From Adineta vaga (taxonomy: Eukaryota; Rotifera): a stretch of 64,000 nt of DNA. Under the pieces are notes generated by a model. The model saw only the letters and a program-made list of their open reading frames with translations, searched no databases and was not told the DNA's origin. The position numbers were made by a program, and so were the translations under genes. The stretch is from the NCBI GenBank assembly GCA_021613535.1, contig CP075495.1, positions 3,596,001 to 3,660,000 on the forward strand, read 5' to 3'. This document shows, one piece after another, positions 48,974-64,000 of the stretch (positions within the stretch are counted from its first letter, which is position 1; each line of letters begins with the position of its first letter).

Positions 48974-49855
48974 TTATTTTAAAAATTTCGGATCAATAAC
49001 AAATGAAAATTCATCGAATTTATATTCATTGTATAAATCATCATCTGTTTTTCTAGCAGTAATATTTCCTTCTTTGATCATTTTCATCGCATCTAAAGTC
49101 TTGACGAATAATTGCGGATCAACATTAGGAATATTGTGTGATGGAATGATTAATTCAACGTTATTAGTTTTTATAATACGGATTAATTTCTCTAATGATT
49201 TGATATAATCTTCTAAATTTGTTTCCGGACGGTAGAGATAAATAGGTCCGGGATAAAATATATCTCCAACAAATAAAAGTCGATTTTGTGTGTCTAATAA
49301 TGAAATTGAATCCGGTGTATGGCCAGGTGTAGAAATCACGAGAATCTTTTGTTCGTTGCCTAGATCAATAATATCACCATCGGAAATATATTGACTGAAT
49401 TGAAAGGATTTTATTCGATAAGTGATCGGATCGAAATCTTTTGGAATATGTTCTTTAGAAATCATTTCATCTTGAACTTCATTTTGTGCTTGTGTGAAAA
49501 GATCATGTTCATTCTTTTGAGAAAATTCACAATTCATACCAATTAAACAGGATTGAAAACGCCAATTATCACCAATATGATCATGATGTGTATGTGTATT
49601 GATAACAATTAATGGTACAGATGAAAGTTCTTCAACAACTTTCTTCATATTTCCAATACCCAATCCAGTATCAATAAGTAGAGATTTTTGTGTGCCAACA
49701 ATTAGATAAGAAATAACTTCTTCATATTGATAGGGTTCGTAAATAGCGAAAATATTGCGACGTATTTCATAGATTTGAAACCATGATTGACTAGTAGTTA
49801 TTCGTTGAAATGAAGAATATTGAGGACGAGGAAGTTTATCGAACCATGAAAACAT
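48974..49855 (-). CDS. Metallo-beta-lactamase-fold hydrolase, intronless
   Basis: A single exon of 293 codons. The MBL zinc site is complete: HTHHDH near residue 88, His in STPGHTPDS, Asp in LLFVGDIFYPGP and a final His in IIPSHNIPN. The chain begins EVISYLIVGTQKSLLIDTGLG, the usual first strands and Asp of the fold. Length and motif order fit the glyoxalase II-like/MBLAC2-type group of hydrolases; the substrate is not deducible. There is no signal peptide. Complete lack of introns in an intron-rich neighbourhood suggests retroposition or horizontal origin; codon use looks like that of its neighbours. On the minus strand an acceptor-like gcaattag sits two bases before the ATG, hinting at trans-splicing of the 5' end. 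Confidence 0.88.
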   Translation of the reverse strand: MFSWFDKLPRPQYSSFQRITTSQSWFQIYEIRRNIFAIYEPYQYEEVISYLIVGTQKSLLIDTGLGIGNMKKVVEELSSVPLIVINTHTHHDHIGDNWRFQSCLIGMNCEFSQKNEHDLFTQAQNEVQDEMISKEHIPKDFDPITYRIKSFQFSQYISDGDIIDLGNEQKILVISTPGHTPDSISLLDTQNRLLFVGDIFYPGPIYLYRPETNLEDYIKSLEKLIRIIKTNNVELIIPSHNIPNVDPQLFVKTLDAMKMIKEGNITARKTDDDLYNEYKFDEFSFVIDPKFLK

Positions 49856-50155
49856 TATCTAATTGCAATAATCAGAATATTATCGTTATTTTTTGAATCA
49901 ATTGAAAATCTTAATTTTATTCGATGAACTAAACTAATCAAATAAGAATTGTATACTTTTCAATATTAGTTATATTTCTGACAATTATTATGAATTTTTT
50001 ATTAAATGTTTCTTCACGATACGTGTAGATTCACAAATTATACGTACGAATAATCACTTAAGGAGATAAAAATAGAATATGATATTATGAAACGAAAAAG
50101 AATCACAAATGAATGAAGAAAGAACAGAAAAGAACAAAGCATCATGTAATCTTAT
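49856..50155. other. Intergenic gap between two minus-strand genes
   Basis: AT-rich; downstream of PAPSS and upstream of the MBL gene. No gene seen. Confidence 0.5.
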
Positions 50156-52767
<2,612 letters not shown>

Positions 52768-52900
52768 CTGAAACATCATCGTACGACGTATACGCACTGA
52801 TTAAAAATATAGATTTTATCAATATTATAGAGTATATTTGATTCGCATGAAAGACTTCGAATGGCTTATTGGGAAAAAAAGCGTAGGAAGTCTAATATAA

Positions 52901-53383
52901 TCATACCGATAGATTGCGGGCCAAAATCGTCTCCTGTTTATCGTTAATAACTGATCTTGTCGTTTGATTTTGTTTTATTAAATGATCAATAGTTTCACTA
53001 AGTTTATCTCCGAAATGATCTTCATTATGAATAATATGTAATGATAAATTATGTGTTGAAATTAAATTCATTAGCGAATTCCATTCAATACAATCCGATG
53101 ATGATTGGATGAGAAGAATGAGATTGATTACCGAAGAAGAATGTTGATCAAGAAATGATAATAACTCAGGTAATGATGTTGATACATTTGTACAACAACA
53201 AATAATCGATGGTGATGGAAAAGAATGTGAAAGATCAATTTGTAGCTTTTGATTGAGATTTAATTTAATAAATGTTGATGATGATGATGGTTGTTGAATA
53301 AAATGTTCTTTCTGTAGAATTTTACCAACGAATACTGCATCATCAGTATTGATTCGACAGTGGAATACAGGTATCGATGACAT
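52901..53383 (-). CDS. Unassigned 160-codon frame upstream of PAPSS
   Basis: An ATG-initiated frame on the PAPSS strand, 133 bases before the first recognised PAPSS exon, ending beside a good donor (TCG|gtatga). It has protein-like alternation: a Ser-rich start, a hydrophobic strand (SSVINLILLIQSSSD) and an amphipathic helix (DKLSETIDHLIKQNQ), as in a small alpha/beta domain. No family was recognised. If it is the 5' exon of PAPSS, the donor is in phase 0 while the next exon needs phase 2, so the direct junction would hit a stop. It may be a separate small gene, or an N-terminal extension broken by an indel or joined through an unseen mini-exon. Confidence 0.45.
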   Translation of the reverse strand: MSSIPVFHCRINTDDAVFVGKILQKEHFIQQPSSSSTFIKLNLNQKLQIDLSHSFPSPSIICCCTNVSTSLPELLSFLDQHSSSVINLILLIQSSSDCIEWNSLMNLISTHNLSLHIIHNEDHFGDKLSETIDHLIKQNQTTRSVINDKQETILARNLSV

Positions 53384-54234
53384 TTGAAATAAAACTTGTT
53401 CAGGTATATTAATGTGGAATGTGATTGAATTGATTTGATTTATAGATCAGACAGACCAGCAACTTCATTCATTCATTCAGTAATTCCGTATGAATGGTTC
53501 CAAGCAAATAACCAATTTGCATTTACTCAAACAGATGTCACAAACTTATTTTCTTTCATACAATAGGAAACAAAAAAAAAAGAAAATTTGCTTTCCTAAC
53601 AATCTATCTTAAAAATGAAAATATTTTTAATTTGATAACCATACAATTCGCGTACAAACATCAATTAATCACTTGTTTTCCATTATCTGTATATACAAAT
53701 GATAGACGATAACGAAATATTCATTAAGTCATGAATCTTACAAAAGGTACTGTCAAAAAATGTGTACGACTGACGATGTTTAATTCTGCAAAAACGAACT
53801 CAATCTTTTCTCATTCTTAGTAAATTATGACAGAACATGTCCTAATTGCATACGATATATCATTTAGCGTACCTACAAACATTTTCTCATTAGACACAAT
53901 TTATATAAAGAGAAACATATCTGCGACTCACTTTCTTTTCACATGATCTAAAGTCATTCATTGAAATATCATATCACGCAAAAGAATTATTTTCATATAT
54001 GTCAATCGAACTTCTCATTCAATCATATGAACTCTTCGAAATCACGATGAAAAAAAGAAACGAATGTATTGTCGATTTGTTTTTTTTAAATAATAATAAA
54101 TTTCTTTCTCGATAATCTTTTGCAACATATGATGAATCTGAGAGAACGATTAGAACATAATACAGAAATCAACAAAAACTGAACTGAAAAATTCACTGTC
54201 TATAACCTTTATTTTTATTCTTTTAAATTGTTCT
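53384..54234. other. Intergenic gap
   Basis: AT-rich sequence between the frame at 52901-53383 and the end of EIF5B. No coding frame or repeat of note. Confidence 0.5.
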
Positions 54235-57200
54235 TTAAAGGATGTTAAATGTCTTTTTTAAATCAACCATTAATTGCCAATCAGATTTTTGCATATCATC
54301 ACGAAAATGATCTTTAACAACGTCGATTGTTTCTCGAGAAATCTAAATGAAACATAAAGTTTAATTTATTTTCTCATAAAACTATTCATCAATTTACTTT
54401 GCTTATTAAAAGATCATTTTCATCGAAATGTCGACCGAACATTTTTGGTGCTTCACCACCTGTCGATTCAATTTTAATACAAACTTCTGCACCTTTTCTT
54501 GCAATTTCCATTGGTTTATGATTTAATTCAATACTAACAATCCGTCCAAGGTCAATAAACTAAAGATAAAATCGTTTTATTTTTCTTTAATTATTTAATA
54601 TTTCATACTTCTTTGGATGGAACACAAATTGGTGTACCCAATTTAACAAAACCATCTTCAACAATGACACCACATATGATTGGATCACGTGAATTGAATA
54701 TGAATTGTGGTAAGACCTTTAATTTGCATGGAAATACCGCAAGATGTCGAAATTTTTCTTGATTTTCCTTTTTAACACGTTCACGATGAGCAATAAACAT
54801 ATCAAATAGATGATAAATGATATCAGCTTGAAAGATTTTCACACCTAATTGAAAACAAAATCAAATTTTGATAGCTTTGATTTCTTTCCTTGTCAATTAA
54901 TACCTACCAACACTATCTGCATGTTCTTGAGCATCTTTTTCAATTCTCACATCAAACGCTAACACAACAGCCCATCTAAATAATTGAAATAAATTGATGT
55001 CAATAGAAAATAAAGAAATCTTCTTTTTACTTACTGTGGATCTCGTTCTAATTGAGCTGATGATCGAATAATATCTTTCCGATGAACAGGTCCAATGTTA
55101 ATACCAGAATACTAGAAAAATTGACAAAGTTCACTAACAATGATATTCTTGAAACAAATCTTTCTTACGGGAATATTTGATGTTTTTAAGAATTCAAGTA
55201 AAGCTTCTAATGAACCTAATGTTGATGCTTGAACATAAACACCATTTTCTTTTAATTTGATTGAGCTAAGTGCAGTTTTAAGTATATTTTGAATTTCATT
55301 TTTGAAATAATCAACTTCATCGTCTTTTCGTCCAACAAATAACGGTAAACCAGCCATAGATTTTTCCAAATCTTTCGCGGCAATTTTAATACCACGAGCA
55401 GCTTTAACTGTTTTATAATTTTGATATTGATTCTAAAATTGATCAGATCAATCGAAAAACAAAATTCATCTATTTAAACATACGCGAACGCGAAGTTCTC
55501 GATTAGGTTCAGGCATAAGAAGACCACGAACTTGTGTTACAATAGGTCCTTCTTGACCGGCAACAATAATCGTATCACCAACATGTAAATGTCCATTCAC
55601 AAGAACAACATCAATCGTTGTACCAAGACCACCGATTGCTTTAACCTGAAAATGAAAGAGAATATATGAATAAAATATTTTGTTTCGTTAATGAAACTAA
55701 GAATATTCACCTCCATCACAGTTGCTTGTAATTCATCAGTATACGATAAACGTTTTGCTAGTGTTGTTTGACATTTTTCAATAATCATAGCAATTAATGA
55801 ACCCATTCCATCACCGGAATGTGCAGATGTTGGTACCATTGAATAAAACTCATTCGGATCAGGATTTTTATAATAAAGAGCAACGTTAAGACCCTAAGAA
55901 AATATTATTTTCAGTTTTGCGATATAAAAAATGGAAGCTAGTTTTATTACTTGTTCAGCAAATTGAACAATAACATCGTTGCAACGTTTTTCAAACTCAT
56001 TTCGTGTATTTTGTCCTTGTTCTTCAATAACAAGTTCAATATTTTTCTTATTATCACCTTTCCAATTATACAATCGATCAATCTAAATAAGCAAGAAAAG
56101 AGTCTTTTGTTTTTATACATTCATAAAAATTCATTTTTCTTCCAAACCTTATTCAGTGCAACAATGAATGGTGTTTTTCTGTCAATTAATAATTTAATTG
56201 ATTCGAGTGTTTGTGGTTCTAATCCATGCATTAAATCAACGACAAGAATAGCCAAATCACAAAGTGAGGAACCACGTGATCGTAAATTTTTGAAAGATTC
56301 GTGACCAGGTGTATCAATAATTAGAAGACCTGGAATAATATAATCACCTTCACGTGAAACTAATTTTCTACACATTTTCGTTCGTTCACGAATGGTTTCT
56401 AATGGAACATTTGTTGCACCAATCTGTTGTGTAATACCACCGGCTTCACCATCTTGGACATGCGTTCGACGGAGATTATCCAAAATTTTTGTTTTACCCG
56501 TATCGACATGACCCAAAACGCAGATAACAGGTGCACGAAGAACTTCGGTAGAACGACGACCTTCACATGTTACATGACGTTTTTGTAAACGACATCGTAC
56601 ACGTTCAAAAGGTGTCATTTGTTTAGTTTCTTCATCATCACTTGATGAACTTGTTTCATCAGATTCGTCGGAAGAAGATTCATCATCTGAAGATTCAGAA
56701 TCTGAACTTTGATTTGTTGCATTCTTCGCTGATGCCTCAGTAGTTGTTGCCACAGATGGTGTGGAAGTTTCAGATTGAAAATTATTGCGACTAGCTAGAA
56801 ATAACATGTTAGAGTGTGAAATACTGAATACGATATTTCTTACCTTCTGTTGATGGTGTTCGAGAATCTTCAACATTAGTAACTATTTCCTCTTCTTCTG
56901 ATTCTTGTTCCCAATCATCTTTCAAAGTATCCTCTTCCTAAAGATCATTACAATGAGAATAAAAATGATTTTTATCTACAAAGAAAATTTTTACTTTAGC
57001 TGGGAAGGACTTTTCTGTTTCACTTGGTGTTAGAGCTGTTTGTGATACTCGTGTAGTTGGTTCAGCATTATTTGCTTCTAAAGATAAAGATTGAAATTAC
57101 AAAACTTCATTTAACTTATAATAAATTATACGTTTAGCTGCATTTGTTTGATTTTTCTTTCGTCGATCATCGTAAACTACACGTTTTTTAGTCGGTTGTT

Positions 57201-58586
57201 CTCCATTATTTGCAGTTGTTAATACTGTACTTCGTGCTGGTACTTGAATGCCAGCAGCTTCGAATTGAATACGAGCGCGCTCTAATTTTTCTCGTTGTTC
57301 TTTTGTTAAATACGATCCATCTTCTTTCTTTCGTTGAATACGTTCTTTTTCTTTTTGTTTCTTCTTCTCACGACGTTCTTTTTCCAAACGTAATCTTTCT
57401 TCATGTTGTTTTTGTAATTCTTCTTCTAAGCGTTCCTTTTCTTCTACATCTTGCATGGCTTTTAATTTCGCTTCTTCTTGTTTCTTTTGAAATTCTTTCA
57501 TTAAACTTAACTGAAAAATAAAACGAACAAATATTTATTACGAACAAAAAGATTAGTCAATAATCTACCGTTTTAGCATCGACACCACCTTTGGCTTTCT
57601 TTTCTGCCGCAGCTTTTTTCTTACTTTTTGATGAACCCTTTTTATCATCACCGCCACCAGTAGCAGCGTCCGTCTCAGCTAACAAAATTACAGATATTTA
57701 GTTATGTTTTTAGAAGATATCAAAATTTCACCTTCTTGAACTTCAGTCTTGATTGTAGTTGGTTTCTGTTCAATTATTGGTTTTTCTTCAACATCTTGAT
57801 TGTTCTACAACATTCGATGCATAAAATAAACCTAGTTATTAGACTTCTGAAAGTTACTTACAGTTGTGCTGACTTCTGTTGCTGTTGTTTCTACGATGAA
57901 AACATGGTATATTTAGACAGATATAAGAATTAAACTATCGAATTTATACCTTTCTCATCTTTTTTCTTCTTCTTCTTTTCTTTCTTTGCTTCTTTGCGTC
58001 GATCTTTTTCATCAAATTTTTCATCAATTGCCTGAAAAAAAACGAAAACAAATTCAAATTAACTGAAATTCGATTCATATCAATCATACTTTTAAAATAT
58101 CTTCTAAATCTTGGCCTTCACCATCTTCAAAGTTTGCTTCCTCTTCATTGACAGTTGTTGCTGCTTGTTTATTTTTCTTCTTATCACTTTTTTTTTTAGA
58201 TGCACTTGTTGATTCAATTTGCGCCAATATCAGATCAAGATCTTCATCTTCTTTCTTATTTTTTGATGCTTGTTTTTTGCTTTTAACCGGTTTCTTTTTC
58301 GATGAAGCTGTTGCGGTTGTTGTTGTCTTAACTGTTTCAACTTCATCATTATCATCATCTCCAGCATCATTAACCTCATCATCAGATGCTAGCATAGCAA
58401 ATTTTGCCTGAAATTTATTAGTTGATAAGGTATTTCCAGCATCCTCATTATCATCATCGTCGTCTTCAACATCTTGCTGCGTAATTGCATTTCTGAGAAA
58501 TGAAAAAAAAAGGTTGTAATGTATCTCAGATAATGTGAAAGATTATTTTACTTAGGTAAAGGTGTTTTCTTGGTTTTGTTTGCCAT
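54235..58586 (-). CDS. EIF5B: Translation initiation factor eIF5B
   Basis: About fourteen exons on the minus strand, starting [12 protein letters not shown]. eIF5B is the GTPase that joins the 60S subunit to the 48S initiation complex. The first 500 residues or so are charged and low-complexity (Lys/Glu-rich coiled coil with [20 protein letters not shown], and acidic Ser stretches), as in the family. The G domain follows: [19 protein letters not shown] (G1), [10 protein letters not shown] (G2), [20 protein letters not shown] (G3), [12 protein letters not shown] (G4) and [10 protein letters not shown] (G5). Domain II ([13 protein letters not shown]), domain III ([15 protein letters not shown]) and domain IV ([18 protein letters not shown]) follow, ending [13 protein letters not shown]. 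The invariant His of DTPGH is present. The protein appears complete. Confidence 0.96.
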
Positions 58587-59276
58587 ATTTATTGATCATC
58601 CGGATGAATATGTTAATCTGAATTAGGATGAAAAAGAACATGAGATTTCGAAAAATTACGTAAATTTCTTTCATGCATCGATAATATGAAAAGAAATCGA
58701 AATGACTGAGAATCAAAACGGACGATGATTTTTTTAGTGCAAAATAAAATGTATTTTTATTTATTGGTCGACAATTACCAATTAGGTTTTCCATTCGGTA
58801 TGACGATAATATATTATATGAGTCAAAACCTAATCCAAAACGCGAGCTCATCATTAATAAAGATGTCGCCAGTTTCAATACGTCAAATTTTTTCTTCTTC
58901 TTTTATTAGGTATAAATATATATATATATTATTTAGTATGAATTTTAGATTGATTAATCACTTCTAATTTTATTTAAAAAAATCGTCGACATACAGACAA
59001 TAACAAATTTCAAAATACAAATATACGTATATATGTATATGAAAACAATCAGATGAAACAAATGAGAAAAAAACTCAGATCAAAATTTAAATCACAAAAG
59101 AACGATCTGTAACATATAGATATGTATATGTATATTTATATACAGTAAATATGAGATGATCATTTGGGAAAATAGTCACCATTAGAATTTTATCTTCCGT
59201 TAAATAAATTCATTCACATTATATTTGAATCTTGGTCAACCGTCTAAAATAAGAAATTCAATTGAAAAAATTATTC
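58587..59276. other. Intergenic gap
   Basis: EIF5B upstream region; an acceptor on the minus strand (aattcag) lies about 30 bases before its ATG. Several short TATA-type runs occur at 58915-58930 and 59020-59140. No gene seen. Confidence 0.45.
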
Positions 59277-62200
59277 ATATTTCATTGTAAATGGATGGCG
59301 TATTGTATTGTAGAGACATTTAATTGTAAATCGAGGTAGCATTGCTGTAATAATTGTTAGAATCGTTGTAAACCAAAATCGGCCTTGTCGAAGTGTATTA
59401 TATGATACTTGATATGGACTTTCTCCTGGAATGCATACAATACAGGTACTATCGAATACTAAGGTAAAGCCAAGAAAGACAAGAAAACTAAATGCGATGG
59501 AACTTATAAGAGATATATCGACCCGTGATGTTTGTAAAAGAACATGTAAAATTGATGTAACAGTCATACTGAATGCAATCGAAAATCCAAATGAAGATAA
59601 ATCAATATAAGATTCGTTTCTATAAGATAGATAAGCAAAGAAAAATATCACGGCACTTTGCCATATAGCATCCAATATATTGAGCCAATATGACCACATT
59701 CGATAACATTTTGCATGTAGAGTATATTGATATAATTGTGGTTCATGTAAAGCTCGTTCTGCAGGAACATGTTGATCGAATAGAGCTGCAGCACACTAAA
59801 TAAAAGTCTCGATTATATTCAAAGAAACTTCGTTTCTTTTCATCTTACTTGTGGAAGAACGGTAAACAAACTTGCGTATAGCGTAAGATCTAAACAAATC
59901 GAAAAAAGGTAAAAAAAACGAACTATTTCAACCTTAAACATACAGAATGAATGCAAAGAAACTGCTCCAGAATAGCCATTGAAAAATTGATGAAAAAAGA
60001 TAACAAATACATATGCACAATTATGCATAAATGTATACAGTATCAATTCACTCGTTCGAGTAAAACACCATGCACCATGTACAAGTAACAAACGACGAAG
60101 GCATTCAAATCGATCAACTGCAAAGTCACCTGCTGCAACTGCTTGTGATCCTTCACGACCATACACCGCCACACCACAATGAGATTCACGAATCATTCCA
60201 ACGTCGTTTGCTCCATCACCAATCGCCAAGATTCGATGTTTGAACACGGACTTTGCAGCACTCACTAGTTCACGCTTTTGCCTTGCTGATACCCGACAGA
60301 ATAACACCGACTGACATTCACACACAGCTCGAATGAATTCTTTTGGTTTGTATCGCAATATCACTCCTGTTCATCAACACATACAACATCACACAACATA
60401 AACAAAACACTCGAACTCACCTAAATCATCACCAGTAACAACAACTGATACTGGTGATGATTGTGCAGCAATCACATCAGCCATTCGAGCAATCGTCTTC
60501 TCAGTTCGGACTTCATCCGAACCACTACTCTCTTGATTGCCTATATATATATATATATATATGTATATGAATAATATCGTTTTCATAGACAGAATCATTG
60601 ATGAAGAATCAGACATACGTAGTTGTTGATCGATCTCGATGAGTTGTGAACTGTAATAGATCATGTGTGTATGTTGATTGAGTCGAGCTTGAGCTGATCG
60701 GTCAAAGTCCCATATTGTGGCAGCTGGTGCATTGTTCTACAACACATATCAAGTTCAATCTTTGAACAGAGAACACAATGAGACTCACTCGAGTTGATGC
60801 CTGAGAATCAGTTAATGATGTTTGTGGAATGTTGATGAGTGATGCAGCTTGAGCAGTACTCAACGCAGTTGCTTGTTTGTCACCTGTCAACAGCCAAACC
60901 TTGATTCCGGCACATCGCAATGTGGCAATCGCTCGTGGTACACCATCTTGCAGTTTATCTTCGACGGCCGTCAATCCAGCTAACATGAGATCAACTTCGA
61001 TTTCAGTGGCTGTATCAGAAATGGCTTCTTCTCGATTGTCCAGTGCATTTGCTGCATGTCGATATCGTTGAAACCAATCTTCGAACTCTCGTAATGACAA
61101 CTGTCGATATGCAACTAGGAGAGATCGATAGCCTTGTTCAGCAAAAGTTAAACTATGTTGTTCGACGGTTTCTTTCATTCGTGAATCATTGAGAGCACTG
61201 AGATGTGGCCAAATGGATGATTCAGCACCTTTGATGAAGAGAAAGATCTGATCATCGAGTCGTACAATGATGGACATGCGTTTTCGAGTTGAATCGAAGG
61301 GTAGTAGACAGAGGATTTCATATTCGAGATCTCGATTGTGCGAATTGGATGGATCAAGATAACGAACGATGATCGTTTGAGCTGATCGTGAGATCATTCG
61401 CACACCGAATTGTGATGCAGTTTGACAAAGAACAAGATCATCAGCATTGTCACCTTCATATTTTGGTTGATAGTCGAGAGAACGTCTGAGATGTGGATGA
61501 TCATGAACGATGAAAGATGTATTGCAGATGGCGAGTGTTGTTAAGAACCGTTCAGTAATTGTATCAGTTTCTGCAGGTAATTCGGAACTAAAATAGAAAT
61601 AAAATTTTATATTCAAACTTGAGAGCCATATGATTGGATAATAAAAACACTATAGATAGATATATAGGTTTTAAACAATGAAATTCAGTCTAACACATTT
61701 GGAATGTCTATACCTATTCGAATTTAATATATTTTAGTAGAGATTAATACTTTTATCATTAAACTGATTATTCAACTACTTGTCCAATCTTTTAGGTCGA
61801 TCAAGGTAGATTCATATTCTTGAAAAAAAGAATTCGAATTCATACCGATCCGAATAATGTATACCACCGACGGACATCATTTTAAATACAAGTTTATTTT
61901 GTGTCAGTGTACCAGTTTTATCCGTAAATACATATCCAATTTGACCAAGATCTTCATTGATTGTAAATGTTCGACAACTGATCGGATGTTCATATTTCAA
62001 ATGTTTGTCACGAGCTATTGTATACATTTGTAAAACTCGAACAAGATCTAATGAAACATACAGAGCAATAGGGACCATCACTTGAAATAATATCACAAAA
62101 CGTAATGTATTCGCAAAAAAATTTCCAGCTATATTGCTGAATGGATTATCAATTATAAATGGAACGAACATCCATTTATCACCAAATGTACGCTCCCAAT

Positions 62201-63381
62201 GAATAGATAAACCGGCACAAACTAAACATATTGTTGTCAAAATCAAACTGGAAAAGAGTACATCTCGATTGATATATCTTTCGATCAATGCATGTTTACT
62301 GATCGTTTGACGAGATGATTTGATGATCTTTGTTTCATTACCTACACAAAATGAATAGTGTCACAAAAAGCATCATCATCATCATTCTCTTGTTATTCAT
62401 TACTCACCAGCATACACAATCAATCCATCAACATACTCTGTGATTCGCAGCACACATCCACGTAACAAGAAATTACTGTTATCACATGGATGAGCATTCG
62501 TTCCGGTTGAGAACAAGATTCGACCACAGAAATGATAAATATCATCATTCGGTGGATCACATTGCAATTCAAAACTTGTTTCTTCTGCTGCTTTGTTCAC
62601 ATTCAAGAAACACGACGGAATACTCTTTTGTTTCAGATTTGTTTCACCATCGATTGCAGCTGTATCCAGATAACATGTACCTTCAGTTGACGCCGATGAA
62701 AGAAGAAGAATATCAGCTGGTACTGTTTGATCGGTTCGAACTCGAACAACATTGCCGACTGATAAATCTTGCCATCTGCACGGAATGAATGTTTTACTTT
62801 TTCTAGACAAATGAACAAGAGTGAGAGATAAATGAGATGAGTGAGATACTTACTTATCGTACATTTCAGCCATTTGTTTATTGATTTTTGCATCACTTCT
62901 CCATCGTTTGAGATCTTCGACAAGATCTTTGACAGCAGTGATAGTGAGAATAACTGTCAATGGTATGAATGCAACCTATATAAATCAGAATATATAATAC
63001 TGTTCTACTCATGAAATATTCGGGTTTGTTTACCATCTTAGAAATAGCATTGATGATAGGTATCCAATTGAGTCCAATGAGAATAGCAAAGTAGATATTA
63101 GCAACACGACGAAATTGTTCGAAAAGATTTTTTGGAATGAATGTGAGAATATTGTAACGAGTAGTTCGTATACGATTTGTTTGAGAAGTTCGTTTTCGTC
63201 GATTTTTAAATGTAATCCATAAGGATGGTTCAATATCAGACGATAAATTATAATATACATGATAATTTTCACGCTCTAGTGTAGGAATTTGTGAATCAGA
63301 TGGTAAGGTTGTACGACGAGTACTTGTTCTTGATACATGATAAGTTCGACGAAATGTTGGAACAGCAACGAAGTTCCCCAT
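59277..63381 (-). CDS. P4-ATPase phospholipid flippase (ATP10-like)
   Basis: About thirteen exons on the minus strand. Such enzymes move phospholipids from the outer to the inner leaflet, with a CDC50 partner. Seen in order: N-terminal [20 protein letters not shown] (P4 signature), actuator domain with [12 protein letters not shown] (DGET), transmembrane M3-M4 ([20 protein letters not shown] region), phosphorylation motif [19 protein letters not shown], nucleotide-binding KGAESSIW, the hinge [22 protein letters not shown] and a C-terminal block of transmembrane helices. The large nucleotide-binding insertion and the [21 protein letters not shown] segment suggest the ATP10 or related class, but the class is not certain. 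The exon around 60540 contains a (TA)n repeat in its flanking intron. Stop after the tail at 59277. Confidence 0.92.
60542..60562. repeat. (TA)n microsatellite in P4-ATPase intron
   Basis: About ten TA units directly beside an exon border of the flippase gene. Confidence 0.9.
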
Positions 63382-64000
63382 TTAATTTGTTTGAATTACT
63401 ATTTGAACAAATAGAAGAATAGAAGAGTGAAATAATTGATGGTTGAATGTCTACGTATCCTATGTAAATGTAGTCTATCAAATGTATACACTAGTTAATT
63501 ATCTTCAGTCACGAGATTTATTTGCTATTTACTACTCTACACGATCTTTTCTTCTGCTATACAAAATATCTACGAACATTAATTGTCATTCGATACATTT
63601 TTTTTATGTTCGTCTTTTAAACACGGTTTTATCTGTATCTTATTCCTTCTCTTCCTATCGTAATTGCAATGTATATCGTTCAAGTAGACATTTTATCGCG
63701 TCAGATGTACTCATTCACTTGACTCATAGCATCAAAAGAGCGAAATGAATATATTCTTAATCGTTATTTTCATTCGTAAAGAAATTCAACATCCCATCGA
63801 AGATTTCCAAGTTTATTTGAGGTTTCTCTTCTATTCTACCGCTTGCAGATTCTTTTTTCTTTACCTTCGCTCGTTGTTTTTTCTCCTAATTCTCTCTACA
63901 GCTCACTATATCGACATGATCAAATATCTACATAAAGAATTGTTTAGCATATAAAGAAGAAGAAAAGAAATATAGAAGAATTTCATTGACACATTGTCGA
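63382..64000. other. Right-edge non-coding sequence
   Basis: Upstream region of the P4-ATPase. Short frames have no protein-like composition; nothing further is recognised before the window ends. Confidence 0.45.

Noticed and set aside
57210-57521. 103-codon plus-strand frame opposite EIF5B
   Set aside because: Antisense of the Lys/Glu-rich coiled-coil exon, producing an artificial Leu/Phe/Val-rich product.

Overview
The window is animal nuclear DNA and most resembles a bdelloid rotifer (inference). It is AT-rich and gene-dense, and most genes carry many GT..AG introns of about 50-70 bp. Every well-recognised gene is a metazoan or general eukaryotic one; there is no prokaryotic operon, phage or CRISPR structure. 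No transposon was recognised. Exon junctions were followed by reading phase, so most gene calls are multi-exon models; the spans given run from start to stop codon and include introns.

Layout. 1-1090 (-): 3'-truncated Rieske oxygenase. 2758-7033 (+): amino-acid-permease-like multipass transporter with a complete same-strand 7TM gene (3544-4575) inside one intron. 7360-10429 (+): two genes with CYLD-like modules, the first with two homologous alternative last exons, the second with a CAP-Gly domain. 11459-12735: KCTD1/15. 13125-14591: PGAP4. 14862-19810: nardilysin-like M16 peptidase. 20155-20902: Orai calcium channel with a frame break. 21486-23704: GPI-type Xaa-Pro aminopeptidase. 24075-24614 (-): unknown basic protein, divergent from ETFA (24711-25856), which is followed closely by SURF2 (25925-26952) and ubiquitin E1 UBA1 (27068-31833).

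32217-32796: small secreted LAS-peptidase-like protein. 33213-35471: type I membrane protein. 35912-36538 (-): evectin/PLEKHB2. 37189-38468: BTB protein. 38917-39357: LAMTOR5. 39803-41065: OGG1. 42076-48433: tomosyn (STXBP5). 48974-49855 (-): intronless metallo-beta-lactamase-fold hydrolase. 50156-52767 (-): PAPS synthase, with an unassigned exon or gene at 52901-53383. 54235-58586 (-): EIF5B. 59277-63381 (-): P4-ATPase flippase.

Most genes are unrelated housekeeping functions: ubiquitin (UBA1, CYLD-like), mitochondrial electron transfer (ETFA), membrane lipid and trafficking (flippase, evectin, tomosyn, LAMTOR5, PGAP4), sulfate activation, DNA repair and translation. The most unusual features are the nested 7TM gene, the CYLD-like locus with duplicated alternative terminal exons, the frame break in Orai, and very short intergenic gaps with a splice acceptor just before the downstream start codon (ETFA-SURF2-UBA1 and the CYLD-like pair), which suggest spliced-leader trans-splicing.
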